A DNA stretch of 32,736 nucleotides from Deltaproteobacteria bacterium (lineage in GTDB: Bacteria; Myxococcota_A; Polyangia; Haliangiales; SHYZ01), in contig JACQUZ010000110.1 of NCBI GenBank assembly GCA_016210055.1, positions 1 through 32,736 of the forward strand. The letters run 5' to 3'. Shown here in pieces: positions 9,181-18,048 of the stretch. The translations under genes were made by a program, and so were the position numbers. Positions within the stretch are counted from its first letter, which is position 1, and every line of letters begins with the position of its first letter. Below the pieces are notes generated by a model. It worked only from the letters and a program-made list of their open reading frames with translations. It did not search any database and had not been told where the DNA came from.

Positions 9181-10244
9181 GGGTGGCCTCTGCTTCCATT
9201 CAGGCGAAACACGTGTTTCGCTGGGATCTGGACAAGACGTACTTGAAGACAGAGTTCGACACGGTCCGTGATCTCCTCAAGTCAGCGTTGGAGAAAGCTC
9301 GCGAAAAGCGGGCGGTCCCAGGGGCGCCCGCCATCTTAAAGGCGCTGAGGGCAGCAGGCGGGGCGTCCCATCGCATCTGCATCGTGAGTGGGAGTCCGCG
9401 GCAGATGCGGCGGGTGCTCGAAGCCAAGCTGGCGTTGGACGGCGTCGAGTTCGACGAGTTCATCCTCAAGCCAAACCTGACGAACCTGCTCCGCGGCCGA
9501 TTCCGGGCCATGCGCCAGCAGATCCCGTACAAGCTTCCAGCCCTCTTGGCGAGTCGGCTCAACTCGCCTCAAGCCAGAGAAACCCTCTTCGGCGACGACG
9601 CGGAGTCGGACGCGCTCATCTATAGCCTGTACGCCGACATCGTGGCTGGGAGGGTAGGGCGCCGTGAGGCCGAATCCGTGCTGCGGGCGGCCGAGGCCTA
9701 CGACGACCAGCGCGCCGAGACCCTGGATCTTCTGGACTTGGTCCCCAAGCAGGACGCGGTGGTGCGCATCTTGATCCACCTCGATCGTCGCACTCCCACG
9801 GCGCGTTTTGATCGATTTGGGCCCCGCCTCGTGCCGATTTTTAACTACTTTCAAGCGGCGCTGGTCCTGTATGGCGACGGGCAGCTCTCCGCCAGCGACG
9901 TCGTGGGCGTGGCGAGGGAGATGCTCGCTTCCGGTGACTACGAGGTGTCCTCTCTGGCCAATTCGCTGCAGGACCTCATGCGCCGTGGCCGTATTGCGCG
10001 GGACACGGCGGCAAGGCTCGCACTCGAGGCCCAATCCGCTGTGGACGTGCACGCATCTTCCTGGCCCGACCTGCCGCCCAAGGATGAGATCGCCTGGGCT
10101 TTCGCCACCCGCGTTCGCTCGCTAGGGGACCACGCAGTTGCTCCGCCCCCCGTCGAGCCGGGCGGCCTCGACTATGCAGCTCTCACCTGGGAAGACAACG
10201 CGCGGCGAAAGACCTGCGTCAGGCGGGGAGAGCCGATGCTGTAG
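9177..10244 (+). CDS. HAD-superfamily phosphatase, APP1/DUF2183-like, coupled to plsX
   Basis: A 355-residue protein whose first 150 residues form a HAD-type phosphatase core. Motif I is WDLDKT, with nucleophile D17 and acid/base D19; motif II is VSGSP with S71; motif III is YKLPALL with K119; motif IV is GDDAESD with D140, D141 and D145. The spacing and the SGSPRQM and GDDAESDALIY segments resemble the APP1/LNS2 (DUF2183) phosphatidate phosphatase group. The helical C-terminal 200 residues match nothing I recognise. The ATG overlaps the plsX stop (ATGA), implying translational coupling. An attractive inference is action on phosphatidic acid or a related phospholipid made through PlsX. Family membership within HAD is solid; the substrate is a guess. 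No signal peptide or membrane segment is visible. Confidence 0.75.
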   Translation: MRVASASIQAKHVFRWDLDKTYLKTEFDTVRDLLKSALEKAREKRAVPGAPAILKALRAAGGASHRICIVSGSPRQMRRVLEAKLALDGVEFDEFILKPNLTNLLRGRFRAMRQQIPYKLPALLASRLNSPQARETLFGDDAESDALIYSLYADIVAGRVGRREAESVLRAAEAYDDQRAETLDLLDLVPKQDAVVRILIHLDRRTPTARFDRFGPRLVPIFNYFQAALVLYGDGQLSASDVVGVAREMLASGDYEVSSLANSLQDLMRRGRIARDTAARLALEAQSAVDVHASSWPDLPPKDEIAWAFATRVRSLGDHAVAPPPVEPGGLDYAALTWEDNARRKTCVRRGEPML

Positions 10245-10252
10245 ATGCGCAT

Positions 10253-10293
10253 GTAGAGAAGGCGTCTTCGCCAGGAGGTCAGGCCTCCTCTAC
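10253..10293 (-). terminator. Candidate structured 3' end between convergent genes
   Basis: GTAGAGAAGG (10253-10262) and CCTCCTCTAC (10284-10293) pair over 10 bp, with one G-U wobble in the minus-strand RNA. Small inner stems AGGAGG/CCTCCT and GGCG/CGCC are alternatives. The outer arm contains the stop codon of the Cys-rich gene. There is no U-tract, so terminator function is uncertain. Confidence 0.3.
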
Positions 10294-11393
10294 GGCCGAC
10301 ACTCACCGCAGTCCTGCGGGCAGGTAAAGCAGAACTCGAGCTGCTGTCTCATGCACTCGCCATCACCACAAGTCCCAAGGCACGATCCGCAGTCGTTCGG
10401 GCAGGAGAAGCACAGCTCATCCTCTGCGCAGAAGCCATCGCCGCATTGATCGGCACAGTTTCCGCAGTCCTCCGGGCACGTCTCACACCCTTCGAATTCG
10501 TCGCACAGCCCGTCACCGCAGATGGGCTCACAGGGGCCGCAGTCGTCTGGACATGTCTCGCAGCTTTCGTCGTCGGCGCACGTGTTATCTCCGCACACCG
10601 GCTCGCAAAACCCACAGTCGTCTGGGCATGTCTTGCACGACTCGAAGATGCCGCACCTCCCGTTCCCGCACCCGCGCGGGCAGCGACCGCAGTCCTTTTG
10701 GCACGTGGAGCACGTTTCCGGAGGCCGGCACGCCCGGTCACCGCAGCTGCTCGACGGGCACACGTCTGGGCAATAGAACCGTGCGTACTCGACGCACCCG
10801 TCGTCCCACCGATTTGAGCAGCAGCGCTCTTCAATCGAGCAGATCGTGGCCACGCAGGGCTCGTAGCAGCTCTCGGAAAGCGGCTCTCCCTGGTGACAGG
10901 GATCGTGGGGGCACTCGCAGGGCCCGCAGTCCCAGGGGCAAGTCTTGCAGTCCTCTCCCAGAATCCGGGCGCACGTTCGGTCGCCGCAGAAACCAGGGGA
11001 CGCGTCACCGCCCGCATCCCGCCCTGCATCAACCGACGCGTCTTTACCGGCGTCCACCGAAGCATCCCGGCCGGCGTCACGCCCGGCGTCCTTGCCGGCG
11101 TCCACGGCTGCATCGGCGGCAGCGTCCTGCCCGGCATCGCTGGCGGCGTCCCGAGCGGCGTCGGCAACGATCCACGCGTCGCCCGTCGCATCCCGGGCGT
11201 CACTCGTCGCCGCGGCGTCGGAACGTGGGCGCGCATCCGTTTCCCATGGGTACGGCACCACGGCTTCGCACGTGCCGTTCGGGCCACAGTACTTCCCTTC
11301 TGGGCAAGGGATTTGGTCGGAACACTCAACTCGGGCATGGAGGCCGCAAGCGGCGCTCGCCACGAGCACGAATGCGACAAGAACACGACGCAT
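10290..11393 (-). CDS. Secreted Cys-rich repeat protein with Asp/Ala spacer, possible lipoprotein
   Basis: From the ATG at 11393 the protein has 367 residues. MRRVLVAFVLVASAAC is an export signal ending in Cys16; the lipobox is atypical (SAAC), so either lipid attachment or simple secretion is possible. Residues 20-45 hold a small Cys cluster (CPEGKYCGPNGTC). Residues 51-134 are an Asp/Ala/Gly-rich spacer. Residues 136-367 contain seven units of the form CGDxxC...ExCxTCPxDCGxC. Between units 1 and 2 is a second Cys-rich module (CPHDPCHQGEPL...CCSNRWDDGCV). Such modules recur in surface proteins of Myxococcota. The many paired Cys and acidic side chains suggest disulfide-stabilised, perhaps calcium-binding, extracellular repeats. 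The function is unknown. The frame extends to an ATG at 11435, but the internal ATG gives the proper signal sequence. Confidence 0.85.
   Translation of the reverse strand: MRRVLVAFVLVASAACGLHARVECSDQIPCPEGKYCGPNGTCEAVVPYPWETDARPRSDAAATSDARDATGDAWIVADAARDAASDAGQDAAADAAVDAGKDAGRDAGRDASVDAGKDASVDAGRDAGGDASPGFCGDRTCARILGEDCKTCPWDCGPCECPHDPCHQGEPLSESCYEPCVATICSIEERCCSNRWDDGCVEYARFYCPDVCPSSSCGDRACRPPETCSTCQKDCGRCPRGCGNGRCGIFESCKTCPDDCGFCEPVCGDNTCADDESCETCPDDCGPCEPICGDGLCDEFEGCETCPEDCGNCADQCGDGFCAEDELCFSCPNDCGSCLGTCGDGECMRQQLEFCFTCPQDCGECRP
10992..11243 (-). repeat. Coding repeat: Asp/Ala/Gly-rich spacer
   Basis: About 84 codons encode degenerate DAG, DAA and DAS units (for example DAGKDAGRDAGRDASVDAG). 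At DNA level this appears as repeated GGCGTC- and GCGTCC-type hexamers. Such low-complexity tracts vary in length by slippage. It lies wholly inside the Cys-rich protein gene. Confidence 0.8.
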
Positions 11394-11490
11394 GATGGCG
11401 GCATCAGCGTACCCTTTCCCTGCTACGGGGGTCAACGGACCGGTCCTTTCAGGTCATGACCGGGCACGCGTGCTGCAAAGTGGCACCCTC

Positions 11491-11610
11491 ATGCCGCCAG
11501 CAAACCTTACGCTGACCTTGCTCGTGGTAATTCTAGTCGCACTTCTGACGTGGGCCCTCTGGCGGACCCAGCGCGGGCGTCATCCTCGGCGACGCCGTGG
11601 GAGGGGCTAG
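11491..11610 (+). CDS. Possible 39-residue single-span membrane protein
   Basis: In the 254-bp gap between the two minus-strand genes, an ATG at 11491 opens a 39-codon frame: a hydrophobic helix (LTLTLLVVILVALLTWALW) followed by a strongly basic tail (RTQRGRHPRRRRGRG). This looks like a small inner-membrane protein with a cytoplasmic C-terminus. There is no convincing Shine-Dalgarno sequence or promoter, and the frame lies downstream of a long open antisense frame. It may be chance. Confidence 0.3.
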   Translation: MPPANLTLTLLVVILVALLTWALWRTQRGRHPRRRRGRG

Positions 11611-11647
11611 CACTACGCTCTCGCGACGGCCCGGAAGTGGCACAGTG

Positions 11648-13441
11648 CTAGAACGGGAGCCCCCCGAGCATCATGCCGGCGCTGCCGCCCTTGGAGCAGG
11701 GTTGGTACGAGCTCTTTGATCCGCCGGCCTTTTCGTCGATCTCGGTCTGCTCGAGATAGGCACCCGAAACCGAGATTTCGCCTTTTGCCTTGGCGGCGTC
11801 GCAGCGCTGCATGGTCCATGCCTTGAGGATGTTCTCTGCTTTTTGACCAGCAAGAGCCGAGGACAGTGCTTCTTTTTGCTTCTCGAACTCCTCCATGTTC
11901 GGCTCGTCCCGCTTGACGACCTTCACGACTACCAGGGCGTCATCGGTCTCAAAGACCTTGGGTCCGAGCTCGCCCGGCTTGATCTCGTCGAAGACCGCCC
12001 GCGCCAGCTCAGCTGACTTGCCGAGATACTTGTTTCCCGTGAGGCCGGCGAGGATCGACCCGTTGCGCCTCACTTCGTCGCTCGAGAAGAGCTTCGGGCG
12101 ATCGTCGCCAAGCTTGGGCAACGAGGGAACGGGCGGCACGTCTTCAGCGCTCTCGTTCTCCGACTCGCTCTTCTCGCGTTCGAACTGCTGATCCAGTGGC
12201 GTTCCGGCCTTTGCCTTGGCCAGCGCTTCCTCGGCCTCCGAACGGGCGAGCGCCTTTGCCTTTTCGTCACGGGCCATTTCTTCGGCGATGTCCCGCTTCA
12301 CCTGATCGTAAGTGAGATCCCCTTCCCGCCGACCCTCCACCTTCACGATATGGAAACCCCGTGACGTCTCGATCACGCCGCTCATCGACTTGGCACCCTG
12401 GCCTGGCTCGAGGACCTCGACTGCCTTGGCGATTTCGGGCTCACCGAGGGCGATGATTGGCCTCCAGCCGAGATCCCCGCCCCGCTTGGCGGTTCGTTCT
12501 TCGTCGGACGTCTCCCGTGCGAGCTTCGCGAAGTCCTCGCCCGCCTGCAGGCGGGTATAGATGGCGTCCGCCTTCTTCCGGGCCGCTTTTGGATCGGCCC
12601 CGCCTGTTGCCTTCACTGAAGCGTTGGGTTCGGCTGGTTGGGTGGCCGGCGCTTCCGCGAGCGGCTTTTCGCTCTTGATGAAGATCTGCCGAATCCGGAT
12701 TTCCTTTGTCCTGCCCTTGTAGAGGTTCTTGTCCATTTCGAATCGCTTCTTGACCTCTTCCTCCTTGGAAGCGAGGAGGGCGTCGATGTCGGCAGGCGTC
12801 ACCGCGAGCGTGCGCGCATGCTTCTTGGGCTCAAACTTGACGAACTCAATTGAGGCCTTTGTGTTTTGTTGCCTGTACTCCTCGAGGACTTCCTCAGGCG
12901 ATACCTTGACCGCTGCCCCGAGCGTGTCTCGCATCTTCTGCGCGAGGAGCTCGCGTTTCTGCTCGTTCACAAAATTGACCACCGACGGGAGGGAAAGGCG
13001 CTTCGTGTATTCGACGAGCGAGTCGTAGTCGAATACGCCGTTCTTGAAATAGACGAATTGGCCAAACCCCGGAGAGCCAAGGATAAGGGTGTCGCCCTTG
13101 GCGATTCGCTCGTTGGCTTCTTCTTCAGACACTTGGAATCCGGCTTGCTCGGCAGCCTGGGCGAGAAGCTCACGCTCGATGAGCATGTCCATCACCAACC
13201 TGGCCCGAAGGGCGCGCCCGCGTCCGGCGCTGCTGTCACGCATGTTTAGGAGGCCAAATCGCCAAGAATTCTCGGAAATGTCATGCCCAGCAACGGTGGC
13301 TACGTGCGACGACTTTGGAGCGCAGCCAGCACTGCTCGAACCCGACTGGGGGCCAAAGCTGATGATGAACACGAGGATGAGAATGCCGAAGATCAGGTAG
13401 ATGAAGATCGATCGCGAGTGCTGTCTCAACGTGTCGAGCAT
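11648..13441 (-). CDS. PpiD/SurA-type membrane-anchored peptidyl-prolyl isomerase
   Basis: A 597-residue periplasmic folding factor tethered to the inner membrane. Residues about 11-30 are one membrane helix (SIFIYLIFGILILVFIISFG); the rest faces the periplasm. A SurA_N/PpiD-like chaperone region occupies about 45-240. A parvulin domain runs from about 246 to 370 (EIRIRQIFI ... FAKLARETSDE ... GGDLGW ... GFHIVKVEG) and is interrupted by an Ala/Pro-rich insert near 260-285. A degenerate second parvulin-like segment may lie at about 450-545. It probably assists folding of exported proteins; whether the isomerase is active is uncertain. The ATG at 13441 has an AAGGA ribosome binding site. The gene diverges from mreB across a 237-bp intergenic region. 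Confidence 0.88.
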   Translation of the reverse strand: MLDTLRQHSRSIFIYLIFGILILVFIISFGPQSGSSSAGCAPKSSHVATVAGHDISENSWRFGLLNMRDSSAGRGRALRARLVMDMLIERELLAQAAEQAGFQVSEEEANERIAKGDTLILGSPGFGQFVYFKNGVFDYDSLVEYTKRLSLPSVVNFVNEQKRELLAQKMRDTLGAAVKVSPEEVLEEYRQQNTKASIEFVKFEPKKHARTLAVTPADIDALLASKEEEVKKRFEMDKNLYKGRTKEIRIRQIFIKSEKPLAEAPATQPAEPNASVKATGGADPKAARKKADAIYTRLQAGEDFAKLARETSDEERTAKRGGDLGWRPIIALGEPEIAKAVEVLEPGQGAKSMSGVIETSRGFHIVKVEGRREGDLTYDQVKRDIAEEMARDEKAKALARSEAEEALAKAKAGTPLDQQFEREKSESENESAEDVPPVPSLPKLGDDRPKLFSSDEVRRNGSILAGLTGNKYLGKSAELARAVFDEIKPGELGPKVFETDDALVVVKVVKRDEPNMEEFEKQKEALSSALAGQKAENILKAWTMQRCDAAKAKGEISVSGAYLEQTEIDEKAGGSKSSYQPCSKGGSAGMMLGGLPF

Positions 13442-13611
13442 GGACGCATCCTTTACTGAGGCGCGGAATCCTACATAACCGTTGGGGTAGGCGCAAGCCG
13501 CGAGGTGCGTGTGCTGCGGCCGGCACCAGGGCTAGGCGACATCAGCGAGGTAAGTAAGCTCACCTGCTGAATAGCGGTTGAAGGTCGGTAGGCGGTTGTG
13601 ATACGTCTAAA

Positions 13612-14713
<1,102 letters not shown>

Positions 14714-14724
14714 TCGAGGGGCCG

Positions 14725-15627
14725 TTGACGGCGACAACTGTGACGCGGCGGGCGCTCGAGTACGTGGCCACCGGACTTCTCCTCGTTGTGCCCCTGGTGA
14801 TCCTGCAAGCCAATTTCAAGCATCCTGAGCGGCAAAACGCCCTGGATCGAGGTGTGCTCGCCGTGTCGGCGCCTCTCCAACGGGCCATGTCGTGGGTTAT
14901 CGAAGGCATCGGAGAGGCCTGGTCGGGCTACGTGTGGCTCGTGGATGTCGAGGAAGAAAACAGCGAGCTGCGGCGTGAAAACGATCGACTTCGGAGAGAG
15001 CTTGCGGAGCGGACTCGCCTGGCTTCCGACGCGCTGAGGCTCGAGCAACTCGTGGGGCTCAAGGCTCGGATTCCGGCAGATACGGTTGGTGCGCGCGTGG
15101 TCGCAGCGGGGACCAATCCTTTTTTCCGCGTAGTACGCATCACTCTCGACCGCGGGGAACGGGAAATCAAGCCCGGCATGCCGGTGCTCGCTCCGGACGG
15201 GGTGGTGGGGCGAATCCAGCGTATCCATGGCAGTTATGCAGATGTCCTCTTGGCGGTTGACCCGCAATCCTCCATCGACGTGGTGATGGCGCGCACTGGA
15301 GGGCGAGGGGTTCTCAAGGGGCTTGGTGGGGAGAGCAGCTACGGGTGCAAGATCGACTACCTCGAGCGCACTGAGGAAGTAAAGGAAGGGGACCTCGTGC
15401 TCACGTCAGGGCTAGGCGGTATCTTTCCCCGCGATGTCCCGCTGGGGAGGATCAAGAAAGTGACCAAGGCAGAATATGGGCTCTACCAAGAGGTGGAAGT
15501 CGAGCCTTCCGTCGATTTCTCGCGGCTTTCCCACGTGCTCGTGATCTTGGCACCGCCACCGCCTCCCGATCCCTCCGCGAAGATGAAAAAGTCACCCGAG
15601 GCGGCGTTTGGGGTAAAACCGCAGTAG
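14725..15627 (+). CDS. mreC: Rod-shape determining protein MreC
   Basis: MreC is a bitopic periplasmic protein that activates the PBP2-RodA synthase. The 300-residue protein has a short basic N-terminus, one membrane helix (about 15-28), a coiled coil (EEENSELRRENDRLRRELAE, near 77-96) and the beta-rich core (NPFFRVVRITLDRG, VLAPDGVVGRI, DVLLAVDPQSSIDV, VLTSGLGGIFPRDVPLG). A Pro-rich tail follows. TTG 14725 is chosen because GAGG lies at good spacing upstream and the hydrophobic helix starts at the expected place. It lies 11 bp after mreB. Confidence 0.96.
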   Translation: MTATTVTRRALEYVATGLLLVVPLVILQANFKHPERQNALDRGVLAVSAPLQRAMSWVIEGIGEAWSGYVWLVDVEEENSELRRENDRLRRELAERTRLASDALRLEQLVGLKARIPADTVGARVVAAGTNPFFRVVRITLDRGEREIKPGMPVLAPDGVVGRIQRIHGSYADVLLAVDPQSSIDVVMARTGGRGVLKGLGGESSYGCKIDYLERTEEVKEGDLVLTSGLGGIFPRDVPLGRIKKVTKAEYGLYQEVEVEPSVDFSRLSHVLVILAPPPPPDPSAKMKKSPEAAFGVKPQ

Positions 15628-15631
15628 CGAG

Positions 15632-16165
15632 ATGCGGATCTTGGCGCACATCGGCGCTGCGTACCTCACGTTTCTTCTGCTCGGTGCGCTGCTGCGGATT
15701 CTGCCGCTTGGGGTCATGGCCCCGCAGGCGCACGTCGTGTTCGCTGCGTATCTCGGCATCACCGCGCGCGGGCGTCTGCCGAGCAGTACCCTCGGTGCGC
15801 TGATCATTGGTTATCTCGCAGACTTGCTCAGCGGCTCTCCGCGAGGCCTTTTGGCATTTTCGTGTGGTCTGTTGTGCATCCTGGCCCACGTCGCCTCGTC
15901 CCGCCTCCTCGTGCGAGGGCGGGTGTTCGTGGGCGTTTTTGCGATCGTCGCTGGGCTTTTCTCCTTCGTGATCCTAGCGCTGCTTCGGGCGTTTCACGGC
16001 GCACCCCTTTTGCCGTGGCCCATGGAGCTCACGTGTGCCCTTGGGGCAGGGCTCGTGACAGGGCTCCTGGCGCCCCTCTTGTTTCGGATGAGCCGCCTGA
16101 TCGATGCGGCCTTTGCCCGCACCGAACGCGAGCGCGAGGCCGTGCGCGAGGGATACTTGAGCTGA
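15632..16165 (+). CDS. mreD: Rod-shape determining membrane protein MreD
   Basis: A 177-residue inner-membrane protein with about five or six hydrophobic segments. It is recognised by position between mreC and the PBP2 gene and by the MreD-like loop SSTLGALIIGYLADLLSGSPRGLLAFS. MreD supports MreC and the elongasome; its exact activity is not established in the family. It begins 4 bp after mreC. Its TGA shares one base with the ATG of the next gene. Sequence conservation in MreD is low, so context carries part of the call. Confidence 0.92.
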   Translation: MRILAHIGAAYLTFLLLGALLRILPLGVMAPQAHVVFAAYLGITARGRLPSSTLGALIIGYLADLLSGSPRGLLAFSCGLLCILAHVASSRLLVRGRVFVGVFAIVAGLFSFVILALLRAFHGAPLLPWPMELTCALGAGLVTGLLAPLLFRMSRLIDAAFARTEREREAVREGYLS

Positions 16166-18048
16166 TGCCGCTGATCCTCGACCGCCACGTGCCGTCTCCG
16201 GGCGTTCCCGAGTTCCAGCGCAGGCTTCGCTGGCTGGCCGCCGCCGTCGGGGTGGCGTTTGCGATCTTGGTCGGGCGTTCTTGGCAACTCCAGGTGGTGA
16301 AAGGGGATCGATATCTAGAGCGCTCCACGGACAATTTCGTAAAGGAACGGTGGATCCCTCCCATCCGGGGACGAATCCTCGATCGGGAAGGGGTCGTCCT
16401 CGTAGACAACCGTCCCTCTTTCAACGTGTACGTGACCCCCCGTTACTACACTCCTTTGGCCCACGCGAACCTAATCCGTCTCCTGGGACTTAGCCCGAGC
16501 GCTGCACAGGAGATCAAGGACAAGGTCGACAAGGCTCGGGTGAAGGACCGCTTCCACGTGGTCCTCGTCCTCGAGGACATCGACCGCGATCGTCTCGCCC
16601 TCATCGAGCAGTCGCGGACTGACCTCCCAGGAGTCGACGTGGAGGACGTGCCCCACCGGCACTATCCCCTGGGCACGCTGGCCGCCCACGTCCTCGGCTA
16701 CATGAATCAGATCAACGAGACGGAGCTAGAAGAGAAGCGGGGGGCTGGGTACGAGCCCGGGGACTATCTCGGCCGGTATGGCATCGAGAAGCAATGGGAA
16801 AACTACCTTCGGGGCAAGAAAGGCGTTGAGCGCTTCGTCGTAGACGCCCGTGGCCAGCGCAAGTCCTCCAAGGAAGCAGAAGCGCTTATCGACAAGGAGC
16901 GCTTCGTGGCGCCGGTGCCCGGGCACAACGTGGTGCTCACTCTCAGTGTTGAGCTTCAGCGATTGGCAGAGCGCGCGCTTCGCAATCATCCGGCGGGTGG
17001 GATCGCGATGGTCGACGTGCGAAGCGGCAAGATCCTGGTTCTCGTGTCCAAGCCGGGGTTTGACCCCAACGTGATGACCGGCCGCTTGACTCGGGCCGAG
17101 GAAGCGCAGCTCGAGGCGGATCCTTACAAGCCATTCCTTGATAAGACGCTCCGGCAGCATTACTACCCGGGCTCGACTTACAAGGTTGTGACCGCCGTTG
17201 CGGCGCTCTCCGACGGAGTCATAGGGGAAAGCGATCGCGTCACCTGTCGTGGCGGGCATGAGCTGGGCAGGCGGACGTTCCGCTGCACCAAGGCCCATGG
17301 GCAGGTTTCCTTGCTTGAGGCCGTTGCCCAATCGTGCAACGTGTACTTCTGGCACTTGGCGCAGAAAGTCGGAATGGACCGGATCGCCGACGTGGCCCAG
17401 GACTTCGGCTTCGGTGCACCGACGGGATTGGGCCTCAACGGCGACGTGCCAGGACGAGTCCCGCGCAAGGCGTGGTACGAGAAGCAGGGCGGATTCCGCA
17501 TTGGCTACACGCTCAACACGGCGATTGGTCAAGGAGATACCGAGGTGACGGTCCTCCAGCTCGCGCTGGCGTACGCGACCCTCGCCAACGGCGGACACCT
17601 TTGGGTTCCCCAAATCGTCGAGCGAGTGGAGACCGCGAGCGGCACGGAGGTCGCGAGTTTTCCCCCCAAGCTTCGAAGAAAGATCACCGTCTCCGATCGC
17701 GTGTTGCGGCTGATCAAGAATGGGCTCTGGGGCGTGGTCAACGACCCCAAGGGAACGGCCTTCGGGGCAAGGCTTGAGTCCACGACCGTAGCCGGGAAAA
17801 CCGGTACGGCCCAGGTGCGCAAGCTGCAGAAGATGGCCGACGGCGGGTGGCATCCGTATCAGGACCATGCCTGGTTCGCCGGCTTCGCGCCGTACGAGGA
17901 TCCCCAAGTCGCCATTGTGGTGCTCGTCGAGCATGGCGGGCATGGAGGCCAAGTCGCGGCGCCGGTAGCCATGGAGGTGATCCGCGGGTACATGGACATG
18001 GTCGGGTCGCGGGTTGCCTCACAGGCGGGAGCGAAGGGCAGGCCATGA
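16165..18048 (+). CDS. mrdA: Penicillin-binding protein 2 (elongation transpeptidase)
   Basis: A class B PBP of 627 residues that cross-links new peptidoglycan during elongation, paired with RodA. One N-terminal membrane anchor (about 22-37) is followed by the pedestal domain, starting with the RGRILDREG motif (68-76). The transpeptidase domain has the SxxK box STYK (S337, K340), SCN (390-392) and KTGTA (545-549), so all three active-site motifs are intact. ATG 16165 is chosen because it overlaps the mreD stop by 1 bp and places the anchor normally; the open frame extends further upstream through mreD but makes no sense there. The stop overlaps the rodA start by 4 bp. Confidence 0.97.
   Translation: MPLILDRHVPSPGVPEFQRRLRWLAAAVGVAFAILVGRSWQLQVVKGDRYLERSTDNFVKERWIPPIRGRILDREGVVLVDNRPSFNVYVTPRYYTPLAHANLIRLLGLSPSAAQEIKDKVDKARVKDRFHVVLVLEDIDRDRLALIEQSRTDLPGVDVEDVPHRHYPLGTLAAHVLGYMNQINETELEEKRGAGYEPGDYLGRYGIEKQWENYLRGKKGVERFVVDARGQRKSSKEAEALIDKERFVAPVPGHNVVLTLSVELQRLAERALRNHPAGGIAMVDVRSGKILVLVSKPGFDPNVMTGRLTRAEEAQLEADPYKPFLDKTLRQHYYPGSTYKVVTAVAALSDGVIGESDRVTCRGGHELGRRTFRCTKAHGQVSLLEAVAQSCNVYFWHLAQKVGMDRIADVAQDFGFGAPTGLGLNGDVPGRVPRKAWYEKQGGFRIGYTLNTAIGQGDTEVTVLQLALAYATLANGGHLWVPQIVERVETASGTEVASFPPKLRRKITVSDRVLRLIKNGLWGVVNDPKGTAFGARLESTTVAGKTGTAQVRKLQKMADGGWHPYQDHAWFAGFAPYEDPQVAIVVLVEHGGHGGQVAAPVAMEVIRGYMDMVGSRVASQAGAKGRP

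Noticed and set aside
10992..11243. Short repeated GC-rich units that could suggest a CRISPR or non-coding tandem array
   Set aside because: The units follow the codon frame of the Cys-rich protein (DAG, DAA, DAS), vary in length, and show no regular spacer pattern.
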